Positions 1-13,700 of a stretch of 64,000 nt of DNA are shown here, piece after piece. Each line of letters opens with the position of its first letter. Position 1 is the stretch's first letter. Below the pieces are notes generated by a model. That model saw only the letters and a list, made by a program, of their open reading frames with translations, searched no databases and had not been told where the DNA came from. The translations under genes were made by a program, and so were the position numbers. Where the stretch lies: positions 30,691,501 to 30,755,500 of the forward strand of contig NC_135137.1 in the NCBI RefSeq assembly GCF_051014445.1, written 5' to 3'. Source of the stretch: Colletes latitarsis. Taxonomy: Eukaryota > Arthropoda > Insecta > Hymenoptera > Colletidae.

Positions 1-1568
1 CGACAGCCTAGAAAAGGGGGTCGTAGCCGCGAGGGGAGGGTATGTTTGCGCGTCGTAAGTGGCGTCCAATGTCTGTACAGTGTTCTTTGTCCCTGAAGGT
101 TTCTACGGCCGGAGTCAGGGATCATACGCGCCATTCGGTGACAGATACCGCAGGATCCGAGTGCATTTATGGCTGGGCTACTTCGGATAGAAGCAGGCAA
201 CGGTAGGAGGTGTAATGTTATCGTTTAGCGGAGAAATATCACGTTCCGCGAGACGAGGACAGGCAGCAGTAAAGGCGATGTCTCTTCTCGTTACACGACA
301 CGAGTCGCGTCCTTGAAGCAAACCCGAATAAGGGTTGCCAGAATCTTGGCTAACAAAAAGTCTCTGCTACGCCGATTTGTTTTTCCCGTCCGTTGGTGAC
401 ATTTGTCTCGCGTACAGCTTAATAACGACTGCGTTTTCTGATCATAGATATTTAAGAGGGTCACCGGCTCGTCGTTTAGCGATATGAAAAAGTTCGGTAT
501 CTCGAGTTATCAAAAGGTACGAACCGATAATCTCTCTTTTATCCAGGTCTATTCTGACTGGAGGGTCGATCGTTTCGAGGCTCCAGATTGAAATTCGTAG
601 CTCGACCGAGCGCAAAGCACTTTAATGCTCTCCCTTCCACCCACCCTTTGGCCCCCGCGCCCCCCGCTCTTCTTTTCCTCCTATCATGCGGATTTCGAGG
701 TGATCAATTTTATTGCCCTACCCGATCTCCGCTGGTCCTTTTCCTCGACTTATACAATCGCTTCTGAAAAACATCCGGATTTAAAATCCGTACCCCAGAA
801 TACCGACGGTGTCTTTTTAGTACCAATTGATTAAAAAGTAATAATGCTCTATCAAGAATAACGTATCCTGTCGTCGATGCTTCGAATGGAATCGGCGTCA
901 AGGGCAATATCGATAACCGATAAATACCTTAGTAAATATCGTTTTCTAAATGGATTTCTTATGCGTGCATTTCGTGGCAACGAAAGTAAAATCATTACAC
1001 TGTTTGCTACTTTCTATTCTCGAGTGTCTTATAATGAGAAAAGTTGATTTTATTAAAATGAATGCATGTTTTTATTAAAAAAACAAATGCATATTGTATT
1101 GGCAAAAATTGTATCGTTTAAAGCTGGTCACCGTTGATTTAACTTTTCCATGTATCAATATTTTGTATCTCCGTTTAGAAGGTAGCTTGCCCTAATTTCT
1201 AGGATCATCCTGTATACACATATGTGTACGTAAACTTTGTGTAAATCGAGCAACTTTACTCGATTCATTTAGTTACGTCTGATCGATTGACTTTTTGGGT
1301 CACCGTTTCCTTGAATAAACACGTAAAGCAGTGAAAACCTGGGCCCTCTAGCTCAATCAAGTTGATCAGTTTAGACCAGGAATCGATAAACCACAACCTG
1401 TAGGTTAAATCCAGCTGTCTATTATTGTTCAGCTCGCGACGTAACAATGATTTTGAAATTTTCGTAACACAAAATTAACGTTGCAGTATTCATCGTTAAT
1501 TGTCTGCGAGAGAAAATGATAAACTTCTAAAGAAAAAGAAGGCGTCCGCTAGTTAACCTCCGCTAGCA
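1..1568. other. Non-coding spacer
   Basis: No open frame here has recognisable protein features. The first 600 bases are mixed composition and the rest is AT-rich. I see no repeat copies or RNA genes. Short frames near 625-907 are proline- or arginine-rich products of biased composition and have no domain. Confidence 0.6.
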
Positions 1569-1883
1569 AGTAATGATTCTCAAAATGAACATCGCTAGGT
1601 TAGCAAGTTCATTTCTCGTACAGCGAAAACGAAATTCGACACCAGCGTTTACACAGCGATGTGACCGAGTCTCGGAGTCGCCTTTATCTTTCGCCGACAA
1701 CAAAAGAAAAGGACAGTAATGAGTGAGAAAAAATGAACGAAGAAGAAAAGGATAACGAGTGGAAAGGCTTTTCACAAAGCATTGTGTTTCACGCTTCGCA
1801 GGGCTCCAAGCGAGGCCCCCCAAGTTGAAAGGAATAGAAACGTTCAATTTACGAATCACAAGTTCATTTTAAGAATCATTACT
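1569..1883. mobile_element. Short MITE, family 2, copy 1
   Basis: The ends form a terminal inverted repeat of about 22 bp: AGTAATGATTCTCAAAATGA.. at 1569 pairs with the reverse complement of ..TTCATTTTAAGAATCATTAC at 1862-1883. Just inside the right end is a subterminal block (TTCAATTTACGAATCAC) shared with the copies at 18361 and 19449. The 315-bp body has no transposase frame, so it is a non-autonomous element. I could not define a target-site duplication, so superfamily is unassigned. The middle differs from the other two copies, which are about half as long. Confidence 0.75.
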
Positions 1884-4800
1884 GTACTCAAGAAACGTTT
1901 TGTCTCAAATGGAATTGCGTGAAAGGGTCACGTTATCGCGGTATCTGGCGATTAACCGTTGTCCGAATGCCCTGGGCATGAAACGGTCCCAAACGACTCC
2001 GGTTTCTGAACGAGCCGGTCAGCGTTTGTCCCTCAGCAACGAAATAAATCGTCGGGTTAATCTTCGACGGAACTTTCTAAACAGCGCTGTCTCCGCGGTG
2101 GGGTATCCTTTGACCACGGATCACACGGTGGCTGCCACCTGTCGCTACCGACAGTAGTTTCTCGGCTGGCGGGTAGACGGGAGCCTCAGATATGTTGTGT
2201 CGCATTGAGATAAGCTAAGCTCTCGCGTGATGGAGCAGCCCGTAAACTCGGGGAGCCACGCCATGATGCCACCGAAATGGCTGCTAGATAATGTATAGGT
2301 ATACGTGATGCGCGGCAGCCCCTTACTCTCCATCGTCGACTCGTGTACACGGATACACCCACGTACCAGTTCGCGGTTTACGCGAATACGTGAACGCGCT
2401 CGCGAGCGCGCTAGCGTACCACTTTTACGCTTCCATCGTCGCCCACCGCGTACTCGTTCCTCTTCTATCGCGGGTTTTCACGCAAACACGTACCACCCTG
2501 TTCCGTCTTTCCATCGTTTCCCGGTTCAGAGAGAGAACCAGCTATTTTCGGAGCGACACTTCACTTCGTGGATACAACTACCTGCGGTTTAGAGAAACGA
2601 GCCCCGGTTGAGCTTCCGGCGTGACGCTCCCGCCAGATTTTTCGGTGTCGCGAGGCGCGCCGCTTTTGTTCGGCAAACGTCGTTAACCCCTTGGTTTATA
2701 CACTAGGGTAGTCCCTGTTTCTCGACTTTTGGCTCTTCTTTATTTCCCGGCGCCGAAAATTCCGGCACTCGGCGGGAAAATTTATCCTACGAAATTTTAC
2801 AACGATAACCGTAGTTTCAAATTGGAACGTTCGTAATCGCATTCCGCCATTCTAGAAGCATCAAATAAAAGCACAAATTCTTAAAAATATAGTAGCAATA
2901 TATAAACAAGAAATATAAAATTTGCGTATTTTTTATTTTGTAATTGTAAGATTTCTATATTTATAATCTTGACGATTCTAGGATGAAAATTGTACCAAAC
3001 ATGACTTACATATAAATAATTTTGAGTTAAACCAGCTATACTTTGAAGTGATACCAAAAATAACGAAAAGAAATGTTTTAGCTACTTGAAAAGAAACGAA
3101 AAGTTATGACAGTGACGATTAATAGAAAGAGACACTCCCGACGAAAAGTATAAAATATATCCAGTTAATATAGAGTTCAAAAACATCTTTTACAGAGACT
3201 TTATTAAATCTCACCAAGTTTCAGTATTAAATAATGTTCCACGGAGAAGTTCCTCCCTGTGTAAACCGAGGAAATCCAGTGTGATGAACGTCACAATCTT
3301 CAGACTTAATATTCCGCATCTTCTTTGACGAAATGCACATTGTTGAATGACGTTTACTGTTAGTTAGTTCACATTCATTACGTTTTCGAAAGTTTGTAGT
3401 TCAAAGTTGAAGCAATAACATCTGCCCTTAGGGCGTCAGAGTCTGGTGCTTGTCGCGTTGGTTTAAGTCATTCATACCCCCTCCCATTCTCCTATCTCTT
3501 ACAAGTTGTGTGCAGTAGCTAAGCACAATAACTTCAATGTTTTCCGCCCAGAATTATAAGTTGTAACTTGTAGTGTATACACGATTCCGAAAGTTACGAT
3601 TCAAGTCGGAAGTGAAACTTGCATTTTGTTAAGAAACACTTTATGTCTTCCCTCGACGATAGCAGAAGCGTACATTATTTTCTTGAAATTGTATATTAAC
3701 AAATGAATAGAATATCGTTGAAGAATTTCTATAATTTAGTTACTTTCATCGCATGGAAGATTTCATTTCCTCCGAGGACATAATACAACTCAATTTAAGC
3801 TGGGTATTATATGAAATGTATACAATTCTATACTACAAAGATCTTAAAGTTGTTCAATGAGACTCTCATAAGTAGAAGATCTTCTAAAGAAGATTGTAGT
3901 AAATATCTACCTTGCAGTAAATATTTGTCTCTGTATCTATCGAGACTGAAAGAATATTTATTGTCTTTTAGGGATTCGTGTTTCCATAAGCTTCTCGAAT
4001 CAACACGCAGTGGACTAGAATTTATTTATGGATGCGCCAAACATAGTCGACAGATATTTATTCTATTTATTTATTTAACATCCTTATTCCAGAGAATTTT
4101 ATATAGCTTTGCATAAAAGAGTTCATTCATATCGAGAAACGAATGACGGTAAACCATGGCTGAATCGTTGTTTTCCACAGAATATATTTTGTCCCATTTC
4201 TTTTGATTTGTATAATATACGATCATTTCAATAATTGAGTTATCATTGAATTTATCTAACTCTGGGTAGTAATGCGTTAATTTTCCATCGAATTACGAAA
4301 TAGGAGTTCGATCGTAAAACGTTTACCACCGAAATTGTTTAGTGAAACGAACGAAGTGATTCCGACGCGAGCCACGTTAAGAAATCATTTTTCATTAGAA
4401 GCGTTTGCAATTTCGTCGGAATGCTCGATTCCGTGCGTGCGGGCTCCGCGAGCGTTAACATTTTCGTTCGAATGATTTATAGTCCGCGGCAGCGGCACGA
4501 TTTTTCCAGGCGTGCTCGCGCGGGACCCCGTAGAACTAGAAGTTTCCTGCGAAAAATCCAGCAACGCGGAATGCAAATTTCGCAAAGCTCGCGCGGGGGT
4601 TCGTGCCCGGGCCGCTTTCATCTGAGATTTTAAAACCGAGTATCCGAAATAGATCACGGCTCCCGTACACGGCCGCCGTTTCCACAAAGAAAACAAATTA
4701 CACCGCGTTTAATGGATACCTCATGAATATTCAAAAACTTCGCCGTTATACCTGTTGAGCGCCGCCAGTGCCTTCAGGCTTATATTCGTTCCCTTATTCT

Positions 4801-5165
4801 TTTAATCCTGCCACTCGCGTTCCGTCATCGCGATTACATCACCTCCTCGATTCTTGTCGCTCGTAAATCTCCCAGGGCCTCGCTCTGGCCGACGTATTTA
4901 TTGAATTTAATAAATACCTGTAATACGTACCAGGGGGAGCGCATACAAGTGTACAACAGTGAATTATAACGAAACGAATTTTAATATAGTTTCTTCGAGG
5001 GTGAAAATACAATGTTAGGCAATACATAATCAACAATATAGAGAATATTAAGGGTAAAAGTGGACATTCAGTGAGAGTGCATATAATGAAAATCTTTCGA
5101 TTATTAGAATTAATAGTTTGACTGATGAATGTATATTTCAATGTTTCCAGTTCTGAATCACTTGC
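1884..5165. other. Spacer with a small CpG-rich patch
   Basis: There is a CpG-dense, pyrimidine-rich patch at about 2300-2660 and another at about 4390-4700, separated by AT-rich sequence. The overlapping frames in these patches on both strands are arginine/serine-rich and lack domains, as expected by chance in GC-rich DNA. I see no repeat or RNA gene. Confidence 0.5.
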
Positions 5166-5874
5166 GAAAGTGTATGAGCATGAGCTCTACTTCAGAAAAA
5201 AGTTTCATTGAAATATATTCACTATTGTAGGAGTTATGGTCGTTTGAAAATTGGACCATTTTTATGGGGTTATATATTTGTTACTTTACGGGGTTGAGAA
5301 AGAATTTTTCGAATATTCTTGGAATTTCTACATATTCTTCACTAAAATACGCGTTGTTTGCATTTTGAAATATCAAAATCATTCGATCTGTTCAGGAGTT
5401 ATGACATTTTAAAGATTCGTGTGAAATTTCGGGGAAACATTTCTGACCACAAACTATATTTTCGGTATGGAATTTTTTTCTCGAAAGTACGAAGGATTTC
5501 GGGGGCATATCTATTCACCAAAAATGATTGTGATTAACCCTTGCAACCGAAAATAATTTTTTTAGAACGATTTGAAACTTTTCAATTTCGCCGAATTTCA
5601 GGAGAATCATCATTCATGATCAGACATATTTTCGGTAAGGAATTTTTTTCTCGAAAGTGCGTAGGATTTCGGGGGTATGTCTATTCACCAAAAATGATTG
5701 TAATTGACCCCCGCAACCGAAAATAATTTTTCCATGAATAATTTGAGATTTTTTAACGTTTTAATAACTTTTTAACGAAGCCTCAATCAACACATTGATA
5801 TTCTTGACTTTCGTCTTATTTTGGCCTTCAGAATCTCCCATTAATATTTTTCCCAGGGGTGGTCGAACACCCTG
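5166..5874 (-). mobile_element. Long-TIR element, copy A (truncated)
   Basis: This is a copy of the family defined by the complete element at 37559-38455, in the opposite orientation to it. The outer end is intact and reads ..GGTGGTCGAACACCCTG followed by TA at 5875-5876. The other end is lost near 5166. The internal direct repeat is present twice (about 5455-5545 and 5630-5740), marked by CTCGAAAGT..GGATTTCGGGGG and CACCAAAAATGATTGT. No protein-coding frame spans it; short frames inside are chance. The CAGGGTG end with TA flanks points to a Tc1/mariner-type MITE. Confidence 0.85.
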
Positions 5875-6292
5875 TATATCTTTCCTTAAAATCGAATATG
5901 AACTAAAGTAAATAAATATAGCTCTATTCACGCGACTCTTACCTTGAATTAAAATAGTATTAAAGCAACGCGTGTTGTGCTGGCCTCCGTAAATCAATTT
6001 TTGTCAATTCGTCGAAACATCGCGAATCGTAGTAACCTAACCGCGTACGCGTTCGCTCTTTCGCCGCAGGTCTAATATACTTAACAGCGTCGTGCTTTAA
6101 CGACGACTTAACGATAGCGAGGCGCGCGATGGACGGCGGTGCATCGCGAACAAAGCTCGGAACAATATGACGGCACACAGGTTCGTCTCTTCGTCATGCT
6201 CGCTCGCACGCTTCAATCCGAGCCCGGCGGTCTCGAAAAGCTTTTCAGTTTTTGCCTAGCGCGCTTTTTATCATCACATTGAATCGACATGT

Positions 6293-6318
6293 AGAGAGAG
6301 AGAGAGAGAGAGAGAGAG
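6293..6318. repeat. (AG)n microsatellite
   Basis: An uninterrupted run of about 13 AG dinucleotides at the start of a CpG-rich island. Confidence 0.95.
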
Positions 6319-6378
6319 GAGGGACGAAACGGAACGTAGTGTGCGCGCGTGCCTCTGTTCTTTCGTCGACTTGCAGCT

Positions 6379-6460
6379 AGCGTTTCGCCCCCCCTCGCCC
6401 GTCGTTTCTTTCTCCGGCCAGCGCTTCGCCCCCCCTCGTCCGACGCTCCTTTCTCGAGCG
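6379..6460 (+). repeat. Two-unit 41-bp tandem duplication
   Basis: Two adjacent imperfect units start at 6379 (AGCGTTTCGCCCCCCCTCG) and 6420 (AGCGCTTCGCCCCCCCTCG). They share the C7 run and a following pyrimidine tract. The duplication accounts for the proline-rich frames seen here. Confidence 0.8.
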
Positions 6461-6578
6461 TTGGCGTCCTTCTCTTTCGCTCTGTGCGTTACCGACGCGT
6501 GTCTCAGCGTTGCATCACGGTGAATGGGTCTGGTAATTGCACACTTAATATTTCAGGGCTTTCTCCGTGTAAGCATGT

Positions 6579-6594
6579 AAAAAAAAAAAAAAAA
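6579..6594 (+). repeat. Poly(A) run
   Basis: A run of 16 A residues. No retroposed gene is recognisable upstream and no target duplication is obvious, so it is listed as simple sequence only. Confidence 0.9.
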
Positions 6595-9500
6595 GAGTCC
6601 GCGATTTAGACCTGTGAAGCGAGCCAGTCCCTTCCATGACGTTCCTTCCTTTCACAGCGCTATCTTTCTTTCTTGCCGGTGTTTGCGATGCACTGACGAA
6701 AGTAGCAAAGCGGAAACTCGTTTCTCTCGCGCGCGCCTGTCGCTTTATCCTGTCGCTCTTCAGTCTTACTCTCCCTTTGCCGCGTTCGCCCGTGCCCGCT
6801 TTTCGCTTCCCGGAAAGCTAAACCTCGCGTGCCTGGACGATTTTTCGCGGAACCGTTTGGCGTAGCGTCGCCGGGAACCGAGAACGATAAAGGAACGTGG
6901 AAATATCAAAAGTGGTTTCGTTGAGCGTCGTCTGGCTTTGCGTTTCGTTTCATCGAAAATCAAGCGTTCCGTTCTTGGACGGAATAATCTCCGAATGGGG
7001 CGCAAGGAGGACTCTCTTCTCGAGACTCTCCTACCGCTTGGCGATTTATTCAAATAAACGGGGAGTGTCCGACCGATCTGAGTAATTGAATTTAATTTTC
7101 AGTTTGTATCTAGCTAGAATAATTCTGACGTTTCGAACAACATTGAAGAGTTCGTAAATTTGCGGAATGTTGGTTTGAACAATTCGTTAATTCGTTAAAT
7201 AACAAAATTTGTTACTGGTTGTTTGTGAATAAAATTCACTCTACTCTGTAGTATACATTATGCGACGTGTGTGCTCATGTGCGATTTAGGTGGAGCGGCT
7301 GAGAACCCGAAACTTAAAGTAAAGTCAGGAAACGGCAGGAAGGTCAAGTCGTGCCAAGATCTTTAAAGTATTTTAAGCTAAAAGAATATGTTTCATTATA
7401 CTGCATTCTGATTGTTACACAAATTTATAAAACAACAATATTAAGTTTAACAGTAAATTTAATACGAACGATATTATTTTTACGTCTGGTAGGACCTTCA
7501 TACATTTTATGCACCTGGTGGCACAAGCAGAAATATAGTCATTCTACATGAGACAATGATCGAAAATATCAAGTCTTTCCTTTCTAATTAATTCATGTTG
7601 AAAATTCATGGGGCATTCGTGCGTCTGAATAAGACTTGTACAGCATGTCTGACTAATATTCGTTATTACTACTTGCATTGGGTATTTTTAAAGGTTTGTG
7701 ATGGTACTATATTATTTGATTTAGCTAGTTTCAGCTAATCAGAAAATGGTAAATTAACAAATATTAGATGATAAAAATAAAGTAAAAAATCAATGTTTTG
7801 AAATATCAAAGTAAGTAGAAATAACGAGTATTGATCAGACATGCTCGCCTTTCGAATTTTCTTTATAAATTTTTTATTTTTAGCTAAAATTCTTCAACTT
7901 TCTTTCTAATTAAAATAACTAATTCATCACCTATAGTTTAATATTTTATACTTTCGATTTTATTACAATTCGTTCAACCGTAGCGTAGAACTACTTAATT
8001 CATCTTTAAAATAACTTTATGTAATTTTATGCCTTTGTAGTGTCAAAAATGACTCATATACCGAGTTGAAAAGTTTTTTGCTTGTGCAATAATACCATTA
8101 ATTAAATTACCTTTGCTTTTTCTATCACTGGTCTTTCCATTAGATACACAATATAAGAATTAAAATTCCCAAAGCAGTTACGTTCGTACAATCCATTTAA
8201 AATCGTCTCGATATTTTGCGAAGACACAAGTACCAACAAAAGCACGATTTCCTTGCATCTAGAATGCATCGTTAAATGCACTCGAGTCGCGGTGCATTCG
8301 AGAACGAATAATGCGAGCAAGAACAGGGGAGAGCGCTGCGTAACTTTCCGGTGATCGAAGGAAAACTGTTCTTTCGAGTAGAAACTATACCGCGTTCCCG
8401 TCGCCTGATAAGGGACAAAGGGTGTCCTAATGCGAGCCGCCGGACAAAGCGCCATTTCGGGGTTCTCTCCTTCCGTCGGATTGCGCGACAAAGGCTGCCG
8501 CGATCTCAATCACAAATTGACAATAAAAAATGTCCAATTAACCCGAGAAGCTCGAAGGATAGAATCGACTCGAATTGACTCGGAACCCCCCTCCTCGTCG
8601 CCTGTGCTATCAAACGTCTTTTCACCGCAATGGGGAGGGAGCGTTGAGAGAGAAATAGAGAAGACAGAGGGTCCGTACGATGGGTAGGAGAGGAACGAGG
8701 CAGAGGGAAGGGAAGAGCTCGCGTGAAGTTGGAAGCAATCGAGAAGGTTTAATCCCACTCGATTGCGTTCCTTGCCCGGCAACTTCAGTTCTTCGCCGCC
8801 CACTTCGCCCTCGCGTTTCATCCCCTGCCCCGAGCCCAGCCACTTTTCCCCTTTTGCTACAGCAAACGGCGGCCGTGTGTGTGGGTGTTCGCGCCCGTCT
8901 CGATGTGTAAAAGAGGAGAGTCCTTCTTTTGTTCGCCCGCTATCTTCGTGCATTCCCGTAGCGGTCGTATAGAATCTTGAATCTGAGTACGAGCCCGCGC
9001 CGCACTCACACACCTGAGAGGAACCGTCTCTTCCGACGACGGTCACAAAAGGTGCTGTCTAGCGAGCCCCGGCAGTCGACTGCATCGGTATTGGTGGCGG
9101 TGATGTTCGAACGGTGGAGGGGGTGAGACCGCCTCGTAAATATTCTACGGCCAATTTCCCGTTGTACGCGAATACAACGGGTACCCGGCCGAACGAATCG
9201 CGCGAGCAAGGGGCCAGGGAAAAGTCGAGACATCGTCGGAGATATTTTTCACCTCGCGCGACCGAACCCGGGGATTTCCGTTTATCTATTGTCGATGAAT
9301 TCCTGCGGGGTCGTAGAGAGTTTTCTAACCCCCCGCCACCCACTCGAAGCCGCGAAATCGAATTGGAAATCTAAGGCTGAAAAAAATTATTGAATGCCAC
9401 GCGAAACGCCGGCCTCCGAACTTTTAGTCGTCTGGTTGAGTCGAATTTCTTTTTTATATATCCTGAAATTGTGTTTAGAAATGTTTATTTTACTTAAATT

Positions 9501-9700
9501 CTTTTATTTGAACTATTTATTGGAGTAATGCAGAAAATACCGTTTGATAAAGAATTTTTTAGAATGTTTTTTACTTCGTTCTTGTTAAAAGTCAAATGTT
9601 GATAGAATTGTAATTGAAAATAGTTCCCTACGAAAAAATGTTATATGATCCCGATTTATTTTTCTGCGCTGAATACGCTTTATTTTTCTTCTCTTTCTAG

Positions 9701-9728
9701 CTGGTGGTCCATAGTTTGAGAAACGTTG
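9701..9728 (-). mobile_element. hAT-like terminus, solo
   Basis: Read on the minus strand, the sequence begins CAACGTTTCTCAAACTATGG, which resembles the CAGNGTTTCTCAAACT-type ends of many hAT elements. The element would extend leftwards, but I could not find a matching opposite end within several hundred bases, so this is at best a relic. Confidence 0.35.
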
Positions 9729-10179
9729 TTTCATACTATGCGTAGCACGGTTTACGCGCGACCCGTTTCTAGCTGCCGCGCGCTTTTAATGGCGCTCCGT
9801 TAAACGTAGTTTCCCGTGCACGTTGCAACTATATAATTTAGTTGATATATGCATGTGGTCTGATTCGAATAGGAAGGACAGTCCTGACAGATCGATCAGC
9901 CGACGCAGTTCAATTAAAGCTTCGTATCCACGTGTTTTAGTTCTTCCAACAGTCTGTTCAAACTATCCGATATGTGTCATCGTGCTAATGTAAACTTTAC
10001 TCCTGTGATGGAAACCTAGTTAATCGCGAACGGTACCGATTTATTGCATTCGTATTATACAACGATACTTTCGGGAAGTGGGATGACAATTCTACGCGAG
10101 CGTTTAAATCGCTTTTCGTCGAATAAAATTTCATTTATTCTAAAGTAGAGAGTTGTGAAACAAATACCATAATGGAAAA
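9729..10179. other. Non-coding spacer
   Basis: Mixed composition with no frame, repeat or RNA gene that I can support. Confidence 0.5.
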
Positions 10180-10720
10180 TATATTTTTACAAATATCACG
10201 ATTTTTATATGGATACTAATCACTGTGAATATTTAAATTGCTTGCTGGCCTCCGTCACAGTGCTAAGAATATGAAGTTAGAAAAACACGTAAAATAATAA
10301 AACACAATATTAACTGTTAGGGTTAAATCTTCTAATTGAACTTTAATTTTATAAGTGAAACATAAATATTAGACTATTAGATACTGGTCAGCTTCATATT
10401 TTAACAATATTAACTGCTAGGGTTAAATCTTTTAATTGAACTTCAATTTTATAAGCGAAAGGTGCCTCATAAATATTAGACTATTACATACTGCTCAGCT
10501 TCATATTTTTATAAATATCACTATTTTTATACGGATACTTATCATTGTGAATATTTAAATTGCCTGCTGGCCTCCGTCACAGTGCTAAGAATATGAAGTT
10601 AGAAAAACACGTAAAATAATAAAACACAATATTAACTGCTAGAGTTAAATCTTCTAATTGAACTTTAATTTTATAAGCGAAAGGTACCTTATAAATATTA
10701 GACTATTAGATACTGTCCAG
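10180..10720 (+). repeat. Local tandem duplication (1 + partial + 1 units)
   Basis: A unit of roughly 220 bp occurs at about 10180-10402 and again at about 10502-10720, at a spacing of 322 bp. Both contain TGCTGGCCTCCGTCACAGTG, a following AGAATATGAAGTTAG and a CAATATTAACTG block. Between them lies a third partial copy of about 100 bp (10403-10501) that keeps only the second half. This looks like two rounds of unequal duplication. It is AT-rich and has no coding frame. Confidence 0.9.
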
Positions 10721-13700
10721 GTTCCGCAGGTGTAAGGGCGACTAGAAATTGCTTGAGCCGTTGTATCGATTACGAAGCTTCTTCGAAATTAGATTGCGCC
10801 CGATCGAGGCGTGGTCCTCCTTCGGGTTCCGTTCGCGCAACCGACAAGAGTCGCGTTGTTCGTTCACCGAGCGTGGAAATTCCTCACGTCGCGCGCGGGA
10901 CGGGCGAATTAATCGCAAACGAATTTATCTTTGACGCTCCGGGTTAAACTAAAACGCCCAGATATTACGGGGAAGTAAGCTCGTTAGAGGGTTTACAGCA
11001 TCACCGGTGCCTCGACCGCCCCCACGCCCCTCCTGTATTTCTCGCGTAGGTGGTAGTAGCTTGCGGTCTGGTAACCGCAGTCTCTACTGCGCTGTCGGTT
11101 GCGGATACCTCAGCCTCGTGTGCAACCTCGCGTCTGTTTTGTGCAAAGGGCTTTCAAAAACCGCGACTGCCGAACCGTACCGACTCCCCCAAGAACAGAC
11201 GCCAGCGGTACGACGTGCCAGAGGCCCCTCTAAAGCACCGTCGAATACACTTTGACGGGCACGCGTTTTCGATTAAGCTTGAAATCTACTCTTCAGGCAT
11301 CCCGGTACACTAATCTGCCACGTCGATGGAACTACTTCCTCGAATTTAACGTCTTTCGCTGTTGCGTCAGCCTTGGCCATTCCACGTGTCGCGCCTGAAA
11401 CGAATACTTCCAGACCCCTCTCCATTTTCGAAGATTCTCCGTCGCCATCTTCCTCCGAAGATGGCTTTCGAAGCATTTATACTTCGGAAACATGAGTGTG
11501 CTTGCAATATTCCGAAAACATAACCTTCGATGCATATCACTTTGTTGGTTAGCTTCATATTTACGAACATCTAAAAGATTAGAAAAATAAGAATTTAATC
11601 GTTCGCCCTCGTTACTTCAACTAAACTCTAAAACTTGTATTTTTCTATCGATTCGTATATCTTGGAGATATGATGGTTCTTTCAGAATTTATTCTCACAA
11701 TTTTAATTCGATATAGAGTATACATCTGTCTTGAATGTTTTGTAAAAGAGAGGACCTAAAATTGATACGTTCTCTCGATTTAACTATTCCTACGTAAACA
11801 ACTTTTAAGATCATTCACGTGAAAAGTTGAAAAAATAGATATTCTCGAATTACGAGAGATCAAAAATGTTTAACGAGCTCCAGTTAGAATTAGCAATTTT
11901 CCATCGCGTCGGAGTAATATTAGACCAGATCCCTGGATGTTAGATCCTCGTAGTGCGACCTCAGGAAGATAGAAATATAGAAATTTTCGGAATTGGATCG
12001 TCGAGACAGGCTATGAATTCAATTATCGGGAAGCAAGCGTATTTGTGCACCTTCGCCTCCAATCCCTTTTCGCTGCTTGGCCCGACTAATCAGTAATTAG
12101 AATCTGTGGATATACGTGCGTCTATCCCTTCATGGCAGACCTTCCGCGCCGCGTGCAGCCCTCCCCGTAGACCCTCTTCTAGACTGCTGATTAATATTAA
12201 CCACGTTAGTCGTGCTGTTGTGATTAATATGACGTATCGATCGACGTTATCTAAGTGAATAATTAATTCGAGATTGTACATGCAGTCGGCGCGCGCGTAT
12301 AGTCGTTACGCAAGGGGCACGTTTCCGTATCGTCTTGAATACACGTGTGTCTGCTTGACACACTGAGTGATTCGGATTTGGCGTCGTGGAAATTTCAGCG
12401 TGATTATTATTGCGACGACGTGTAACGCGTGCAATGAGTTCCATTGTTGTTATGCGAGAGCGTGGAAAACAGTAGACGAAATTAAATTGGTTAAAATGTT
12501 TTTCCTTCCTCTTAAGCTTTGGTTAATGTTTCTTATGAATTTTTTATTTAAATGCTTGTTAGACTAGATATTAAAATAGTGAGATTTATGTTATGAAACT
12601 ATACTTTCCTATTGAATAATTTGTTGAAATTGTGAATCTTCTAACTTTTTTTAATGTACATTGATAAGATCGACACCTGAGAAACTCGGTACGACAGAAG
12701 GTAGTGTAAGAACCCTCAAACAAATAACGACGTTCTCGGTCCGAGAATATTCAAGAAATTCTCAAGATGTAATACTGGTATTTTCGAACATAACTCGCTT
12801 ACTTTCACAGTCGTGTTCGAGAAAACTATTTTCGTATTCATTTTCGAGCTGTAAGAGCATTTTCAACATTTTTTCTACAGGCCTCTCTTGACATTCGGAT
12901 TACATTTATGAACCTTCTCAAAATGACGTTTCAAGATATTATCTAAATCAGTGTCTTTAAAACCGTCTGCTAAATAAAAGTTTATATTAATCAGAGAAGG
13001 ATCAAGGTATTTTGTAGAATATTTGATAGCACTTTCAGTAATAATTCCTTAGTACAAAATCTAATGGAGGCTTCAAGACATTGACAAATTTATTCCAATC
13101 TAACTTGTTTCAAAACACTCAAAAGGGTTGTATTAATATTTTTAAACGTATCTAAGAATTCCCTATACAAATTCGTGTGCAAATTCTGTCGATTACATGA
13201 TTCTGTTAAAATTCGATATCTCTGCTACAAACACGTTGACCCATAACGAATGACACACGAGTTACAACATAGATGTACATTCCAAGAGATTGCAATGTAA
13301 TTTAGACTCCACCGTTTCAGTGTCTCATACCGCGAGATACAATTATAATCGTTGATATTCAACGAACAAACTCATCGAGAATACGGTCTAGGGACTTAGG
13401 TTGCGCGACAAATTATCAGAAGCCATTACTCCAGGGATACTTAACGTCAGAGGAGGCGCAATTTCCGGCGGCAGGATTAGAAAATATCCGTCGGTGCTCC
13501 CAAACGAGCGATTCGTTTTGGGGCAGTCGTTGGCGGGCCACGTGCAACACCCACAAACTCCACGAGGGCGGTCGTTCACGAGGCTTCCAAGGAATGACCA
13601 TTATGTCCGAGGAGCGTGGCGGTGGCTCGGTCGGCTTCGCACGAGCGACCAGCTAACCTGGGGAGGCCAGTTAAAACACGTGTTCGCTCGTCGGCATAAT

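Larger units (their letters stand above)
5877..9700. other. CpG-rich islands between AT-rich spacer
   Basis: Two CpG-dense islands (about 6000-7050 and 8300-9370) flank an AT-rich stretch (7080-8100). The islands contain many overlapping arginine/serine/proline-rich frames on both strands, none with a recognisable domain. On the minus strand one frame stays open from 9046 to 8102 with a single TGA at 8510-8512, but its composition changes abruptly and it matches nothing I know. The islands could hold promoters or untranslated exons, though no start site stands out. Confidence 0.45.
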
